From: Channallabes apus
Lineage: Eukaryota; Chordata; Actinopteri; Siluriformes; Clariidae
NCBI GenBank assembly: GCA_030522415.1
Contig: CM060107.1
Coordinates: 19,972,553 to 20,036,552, forward strand
Length of the DNA: 64,000 nucleotides
Reading direction: 5' to 3'
The notes under the pieces: model-generated
Database searches by the model: none
The model's input: the letters and a program-made list of their open reading frames with translations, nothing else
What the model was told of the DNA's origin: nothing
Position numbers and translations under genes: made by a program
Shown: piece after piece, positions 59,300 to 64,000 of the stretch
Layout of the letters: each line of letters opens with the position of its first letter
Position numbering within the stretch: position 1 is the first letter of the stretch

Positions 59300-59625
59300 C
59301 CGGTCCGTCCCACTCCAACGGGTAAAACACACACACGCGCACACACACACATGTCGAGAGGTCGTAATTACCTGTGTCCGGTGAATTCCGATCTCTCAGA
59401 CACTCGACGATCCTCCTGTAAGTGAAGTTCAGGTGCAGTAGCAGTGCAGGATCCTCAACTGCAAGTCCCTATAGCATCTCCAGCTTCCGGGTAGAGAAAA
59501 GAAAGGACGTCCTTGCATTCACACGCAGTGAGAGTGAGTGTGAGAGTGTGTGAGTGTGTGTGTTTGGGAGAAGGGGAGCGCAGCTGCCGCAGATAGAGGG
59601 ACTCACTGAAACGTCCCACACGCTA

Positions 59626-59656
<31 letters not shown>

Positions 59657-60270
59657 TGTGTGTGTGAGAGAGAGAGTGCAATGATTAACACCGCCTAGTC
59701 TTGGGGCGCCCTTCCTCCCTACACTCCTCTCTTTTTTCCATCCCTCCCTCCCTCCCTCACTCGCTCCCTCCCTCCCTCCGCGCACGCTCTCTCCGGAGCA
59801 GGACCGATAAGTGTGCACCTTCTTAAGGTCACCTCGGTGTCTCTCTGTATTACTGTTTCAGGAATCGAATTCAGTTTGTCAGTGTGCATGATTGTTTAGT
59901 TTGTGCAGAGCGACGTGGGCTGATGCGCAGATGTAGAGCCGGTTATGAGCGCGTGATGAGCGCGCGTGTTCACCTCGGCTTGTCCTTGGAGCGCGCTGAG
60001 GAGATTGGTCACGCGCGCGCTGCCTCGCGATAGCCGCATCCTGCCGCACTAAAGAGCCTACTATGTTTTAAACAGCACGCTGCTGACTGCAATATGCGGC
60101 TTTGGCAGGGATCCAGTGCGTGTGTCTGTGTGTGTGTGTGTGTGTGCATATGCCTATCCCGGTTGCTTAGCAGAGCGCAAGCACTGATATTTCGTGCTTT
60201 TAGTATTTTCTGAAAACAGCAGCATCCCTCTCTCACTCTCCCCCTCTTCATACCACTGAAACGTGAAGTG
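59300..60270 (-). promoter_or_regulatory. cplx2: CpG-rich promoter region of complexin
   Basis: CpG dinucleotides are frequent (GCGCACGCTCTCTCCGG near 59780, GAGCGCGCGTG near 59958, CACGCGCGCGCTGCC near 60010), in sharp contrast to the AT-rich remainder. It contains polypyrimidine/polypurine runs (CCCTCCCTCC at 59741-59778) and several short TG runs. It lies just upstream of the probable first exon. No TATA box is clear, as usual for CpG-island promoters. Confidence 0.6.
59372..59700 (-). other. cplx2: Probable non-coding first exon of complexin
   Basis: On the minus strand a good donor (GACACAG|GTAATT) lies at 59370-59374. The sequence just upstream (GGAATTCACCGG, then CTGCACCTGAACTTCAC) is repeat-poor and GC-richer. 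A TTCACTTACAG acceptor-like site at about 59419 means the exon could instead be only 59372-59418, preceded by another. The 5' edge is unknown. Vertebrate CPLX2 genes are known to have non-coding 5' exons, which fits. Confidence 0.45.
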
Positions 60271-60407
60271 AGTACCATTGATTATCTCCTTACAGTGGCA
60301 CCTGGAAGTGGTTGCGATATATGAGGCAGCAAGTGAACGTTTCGTCCCTGAAGTTGATGTGATGGAAGCAGAACAAAATGGGCAAGTGTAAGAATTTAGG
60401 CTGGTGG

Positions 60408-60423
60408 TGGGGGGGGGGGGGGG
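60408..60423. repeat. Poly-G tract
   Basis: About 14 consecutive G after GGTGGTGG. G-quadruplex potential on the plus strand. Confidence 0.9.
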
Positions 60424-60619
60424 TCAAATTGTGATGGCTCGAGGACTCGGTCAGAACAACTCCAAAACTGCAGGTGTCATGAGATGTTCCTAGGCTGCAG
60501 GGGTCAGGACTAGTGTTAAATACATTTTAAATAGAAACATATATTGATCTATCCGAAAGTACAGTACAGTGTTTTTACAAAGTAATTGCTACAACTGTGT
60601 GACCATCATCTGTGTGGGA

Positions 60620-61084
60620 TCTTTAACTCAGTATCTGGAGTGTGTGAATAGATGGCACCACGATGCACTATGGGAAGAAGCAAGCCAGTAGAAGCAATGT
60701 GATGCCCCAAGGGCCAATGCTCTTTGGGTCCTGCCATTCATGTGGATGTTACTTTGACACATACTACCTACTCAAACATTGTTGCTGACCAAGTATACGC
60801 CTTCATGGAAACGTTATTTTCTGATGGCAGTGACCTCTTTCAGCAGGATAATGCGCCTTACCACAAGGCAAAGATGTTAAAGGATGGTTTGAGAAGCACA
60901 ACATCTAGTTTGAGGTATTGTCTTGGCCCCCAAGTTCTCTAGATATCAATCCAATTGAGCATCTGTGGGATATGCTGGAAAAACAAGTCTGATCCACAGA
61001 GGTCCAAACTCGTAGCTTATAATACTTAAAGGATTTACTGACCTACACAATATTAGGCAGATGGTCGTAATACTATGGCTGATT

Positions 61085-61087
<3 letters not shown>
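60620..61087 (+). mobile_element. Tc1 fragment, transposase 3' part and right terminus
   Basis: It contains TTTCAGCAGGATAATGCGCC (the QQDNAP catalytic block) and CCCAAGTTCTCTAGATATCA with ATCCAATTGAGCATCTGTGG (the SPDINPIEHLW block), with frameshifts. It ends ACACAATATTAGGCAGATGG and TATGGCTGATTGGTGT, the terminus of a common fish Tc1. The 5' part is missing. Confidence 0.8.

Positions 61088-61142
<55 letters not shown>
61086..61142. repeat. (GT)n microsatellite at a Tc1 end
   Basis: About 28 GT units begin exactly where the Tc1 terminus GGTGT ends, so the array probably grew from the transposon end. Confidence 0.95.
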
Positions 61143-61144
<2 letters not shown>

Positions 61145-61900
61145 ATAGAGAGAGATGTACTTTATGCTCATTTTATCAGGTACACAGAGTGCCTTAGTAC
61201 ACTTTAATGACTGTAGCCCATCTGTAACTATGCAGAACTGCTCAGGTCCGCTCAATTGTGTAAATAAAACTTTAAACAGGTTTTGTAGCCAGGGACCCCT
61301 TAATAAAATATACAAATCATCCACTGTTAATAGGCACACCTGTACTTTTGCTTATTCATGCAGTTATTAAATAAGCCAATCATGTGGCAACAGCACAATG
61401 CACATAAAAAGTCATAAGCTTCAGTTAATTTTCACATCAAACACTAAAATAAGGGGAAGATGTCATTTCAGTGACTTTGAACAGGGCATGATTGTTTGCT
61501 GCCAGATGGCCTGGATCAAGTATTTCTGAAAATGCTAAACTCCAGAGATTTTCACACACAGCACTTTCTAGAGTTTACACAGAATGTGCAAAAACAAAGC
61601 CATTCAGTGAAAAACAATTCAGCTAGTAGAAATACCTTATCAGTGCGAATAAGTGAGCAGAGAATTCAAATAACTGCTTTTTTTCATCTGTAGTGAACAA
61701 AAAATCATGCCACAATGCACAGCATTAACTTGAGGCAGATTGACTATAACAGCATAGGACCACTTCAGATTTCACTTTTGTCACCCAGGACAGGAATCTG
61801 AGCCTACCGTGGGTGCAGACTTATCATGGGCAGTTCAAGATTGAATGCAGTAGCTTTACATTACTGTCCCAGTTTGACTGAACTTTGTACAAGCAGAAGA
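61143..61900 (+). mobile_element. Degenerate Tc1 fragment, 5' terminus and transposase N-terminal part
   Basis: TACTTTATGCTCATTTTATC and AGGTACAC match the end of another Tc1 family. AGCCAATCATGTGGCAACAG, CAGTGACTTTGAACAGGGCA and CTAGAGTTTACACAGAATG follow in the expected order for its untranslated leader and transposase start. Many indels. It continues in degraded form to the GTCACCCAGGACAGGAATC region. Confidence 0.7.
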
Positions 61901-62154
61901 CATCATGTTCTGACATCGTTCATAGGCCACTTGTGTTACAACTATAATGCCTCGCAAAAAAAAAAAAAAAAAAGTAATTACTTTAGAATCATCAAATATT
62001 TGGCCTGCATCAAGCAAAGAAAGCTAATGAGATTTAAAATTGGGTTGGGTTAGCTGTAACTGTAACTATTTTAAAGTACACATACTGTACCGTGTTAAGT
62101 TAAAGTACACTGCTAAAAGAACTCAGAGAAATAAGCAAATATGTGGCCACAATG

Positions 62155-62340
62155 CTGGGATCCTCAACTCCAGTTCTCATTGTCCAGCACAGTTTGCAAT
62201 TCACCACCACCTAAACACACCCACTGAACCTGGTAAAGTAATTAACTCATTAGTTGAATTAGCTGTGTTTGAGCAGAAGAATCACCAAACTGTGCTGGAC
62301 AATGGCCCTCCAGGACTTGAATTTGCTACAAATCATAAAG
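62155..62340. repeat. MITE-like palindromic repeat
   Basis: CATTGTCCAGCACAGTTT at 62179-62196 is inverted at about 62289-62306. The outer parts (CTCAACTCCAGTTCTC and CCTCCAGGACTTGAATT) are also roughly complementary. The structure and motif match a dispersed fish miniature element. Confidence 0.6.
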
Positions 62341-62379
62341 ACTTGCAATGGAAAAAGGTCATTTGATCTGATAAGTATC

Positions 62380-62640
62380 GATTTATCTATTCCAGACTGA
62401 TGGGTGTGTCAGGGTAAGAAGGACAGTGCACCCATCATGCATAGTGCCACCTGTACAAGCCTCTGGAGGCAGCGTTATGATGTGGGGTTGCTTCAGTTGA
62501 TCAGGTGTTTGCTCAGCAATGTTGCAAAATGAAGCCAGCTGACTATCAGCTGACTATCCTGAATGAGAAGGTTTCCAATCGATTGATTTTTTTCTTCCCT
62601 GATGTTAAGGGCATACTTCATTCCTCAAATTGTTAAAAAC
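62380..62640 (+). mobile_element. Tc1 transposase fragment
   Basis: It contains CAGGGTAAGAAGGACAGTGC, GCACCCATCATGCATAGTGC, GCAGCGTTATGATGTGGGGT and GATTTTTTTCTTCCCTGATG blocks, the same family as the inverse fragment at 15430-15698. Frames are broken. Confidence 0.65.
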
Positions 62641-62984
62641 TGCTTCTGGGAGCATACATTATGCATATTTATTTATTTTTATTTATTTTTTCTCCTTTGG
62701 CCAGACATGATATAGGAACCAGATAATACATTAAGTATAATACGAGTGATAATAGTGGGTGGAAATTTCCACCATTGTAATTAAACACAAACAAAATCAC
62801 ATACCTCCTGGTTATGCCTCATAAACTCCTGCTAGTGTCAGAACCCACGGAAAAACACTGGATCACAATAAGACATTACAAAGAAATTATTTCTACAAAT
62901 CTCATCACGTTAGTGGCACTGATTAATGTGTAGTGCTGGTGTAAGTATATCTGAGTCAGCAGCATTGTTGAGGTTTGTAAACAC

Positions 62985-63430
62985 TGTGTACTTTTACAGC
63001 CAGTTTATTAGACACCTGCCTTATAAACTTACCTTGTAGTTGTAAAAACAGAAACAGAAAGTGGCGCCGTTTGTCTTAATGATCCTGTAGCTCTTTGTTA
63101 GTGTCAGTTTGAATTTACAGTACCACTGATGGCAAAGTCTGTCCTGTCCGTCAATATGATATGAAACCTTGGATTCATCCAAACAGGCAAGTTATTTCTG
63201 CTTGTATGATTTTTGCCATTCTCACTCTCTAAAAGTTGTTTTCTTTCATATTATCACTCATCACTGATAGCTGTTCACACCACTCTCCGTAAACCCTTGA
63301 GACTGTTGTATGAAAATCCCTGGAGAAAAGCCATCACTAGAACTGCGATGCTTATTGCCAAACATCATGCCACAGTCACTAAGGCAACTCATTTTGCTCA
63401 ATTTAACTCTAACTAAAGCAAGAAATGCTG
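62985..63430 (-). mobile_element. Tc1 5' fragment in inverse orientation
   Basis: CAGTTTATTAGACACC resembles an inverted Tc1 terminus. GAAAATCCCTGGAGAAAAGC and ACATCATGCCACAGTCACT are inverse matches to the transposase N-terminal region found in plus orientation at 61480-61560. Confidence 0.5.
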
Positions 63431-63454
63431 AGCTGCCTTATTTATATCACATAC

Positions 63455-63540
63455 CACATTTAGTTACGATGGGACATTACATTTACTGTATGGCATTTGT
63501 CAGATTTTCTAATACAAAGTGACTTTTATACTTAAGGCCT
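63455..63540 (-). repeat. SINE tail fragment
   Basis: CATTACATTTACTGTATGGC and CAAAGTGACTTTTA resemble the tail block of the SINE at 12205-12395. Confidence 0.4.
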
Positions 63541-64000
63541 TTGTGGTTTCCATCAATAAATATATACTTACACTGATTCACTATGTTACTCACTAGAAGT
63601 GCCATCAGTCAAACACTGTTGGGAGGTTTTAATTAAATTTAATTGAATGTTATTTTATTTGATTGATTGATTTACCCAATTGCCTAAGAAACAGGTATTA
63701 ACACATTATTTATAGATTTGCAGTGACTCAGCTGTATAGACATTCATTTGTTTGTTTGTTTGCCTGTTCATTCTACCTGTAATTCTATCTGTTGTTTTTG
63801 TTGTTTCTAGAACATTTCAGTCTTAATGCATATTTCTTTGATATTTCAGACATAATGAATGTCAGCTTTGTTAGAATCCAAAAGGTGAGCAGACAAGACA
63901 AAACAAGGATTAAACTGAGAAATTAAACAAACAAGGTTAATTGCTATGCAATATAGAAAACAGGTGAGTTGAGTAATCTGAGAAAAAAAAATCAAGGCTG
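63541..64000. other. Intergenic, nothing identified
   Basis: AT-rich DNA with short TTTG and GATT runs. A repeat-like AACAAGGATTAAACTGAG stretch near 63900 may begin another element beyond the window. Confidence 0.4.

Overview
The window looks like teleost fish nuclear DNA: AT-rich, with a vertebrate split gene, many Tc1/mariner copies, RTE- and L2-type LINEs, tRNA-derived SINEs ending in ATTC/GAAT repeats, and long CA/TA/GATA microsatellites. The repeat families are the kind seen in otophysan fish such as catfishes, but the species cannot be fixed from the sequence alone.

The only cellular gene I can support is a complexin (CPLX1/CPLX2 type) on the minus strand. Three coding exons give an intact 134-residue protein: 58366-58396 (residues 1-10 and the first base of codon 11), 18362-18537 (rest of codon 11 to residue 69) and 11934-12131 (residues 70-134 and stop). 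All junctions are GT-AG and in phase. A probable non-coding first exon ends at 59372, next to a CpG-rich promoter-like region at about 59.3-60.3 kb. The 3'UTR probably runs to about 8.2-8.55 kb. The first coding intron is 39.8 kb and the second 6.2 kb.

Layout: 1-8.2 kb is 3' flank with repeat fragments and a small 30-bp minisatellite. 8.2-12.1 kb is the 3'UTR and last exon. 12.1-18.4 kb is an intron with an L2-like LINE tail and a full-length, broken Tc1. 18.5-58.4 kb is the giant intron. It holds SINEs, an internally deleted RTE LINE that contains an inverted copy of its own target flank, a second Tc1, a probable hAT element with nested repeats sitting in a TA tract, a decayed Ty3/gypsy element with a Tc1 inside it, and several repeat-free stretches that look like candidate regulatory DNA. 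58.4-60.3 kb is the 5' end and promoter. 60.6-63.5 kb is a cluster of Tc1 remnants.

Complexin binds assembled SNARE complexes and both clamps and promotes calcium-triggered vesicle fusion. No second gene, operon or defence system is present. The unusual content lies in the architecture of the mobile elements: a short headless SINE-like family with clean target duplications, the LINE flank inversion, the nested hAT/TA/SINE locus and the gypsy/Tc1 nest. No functional new system was found.
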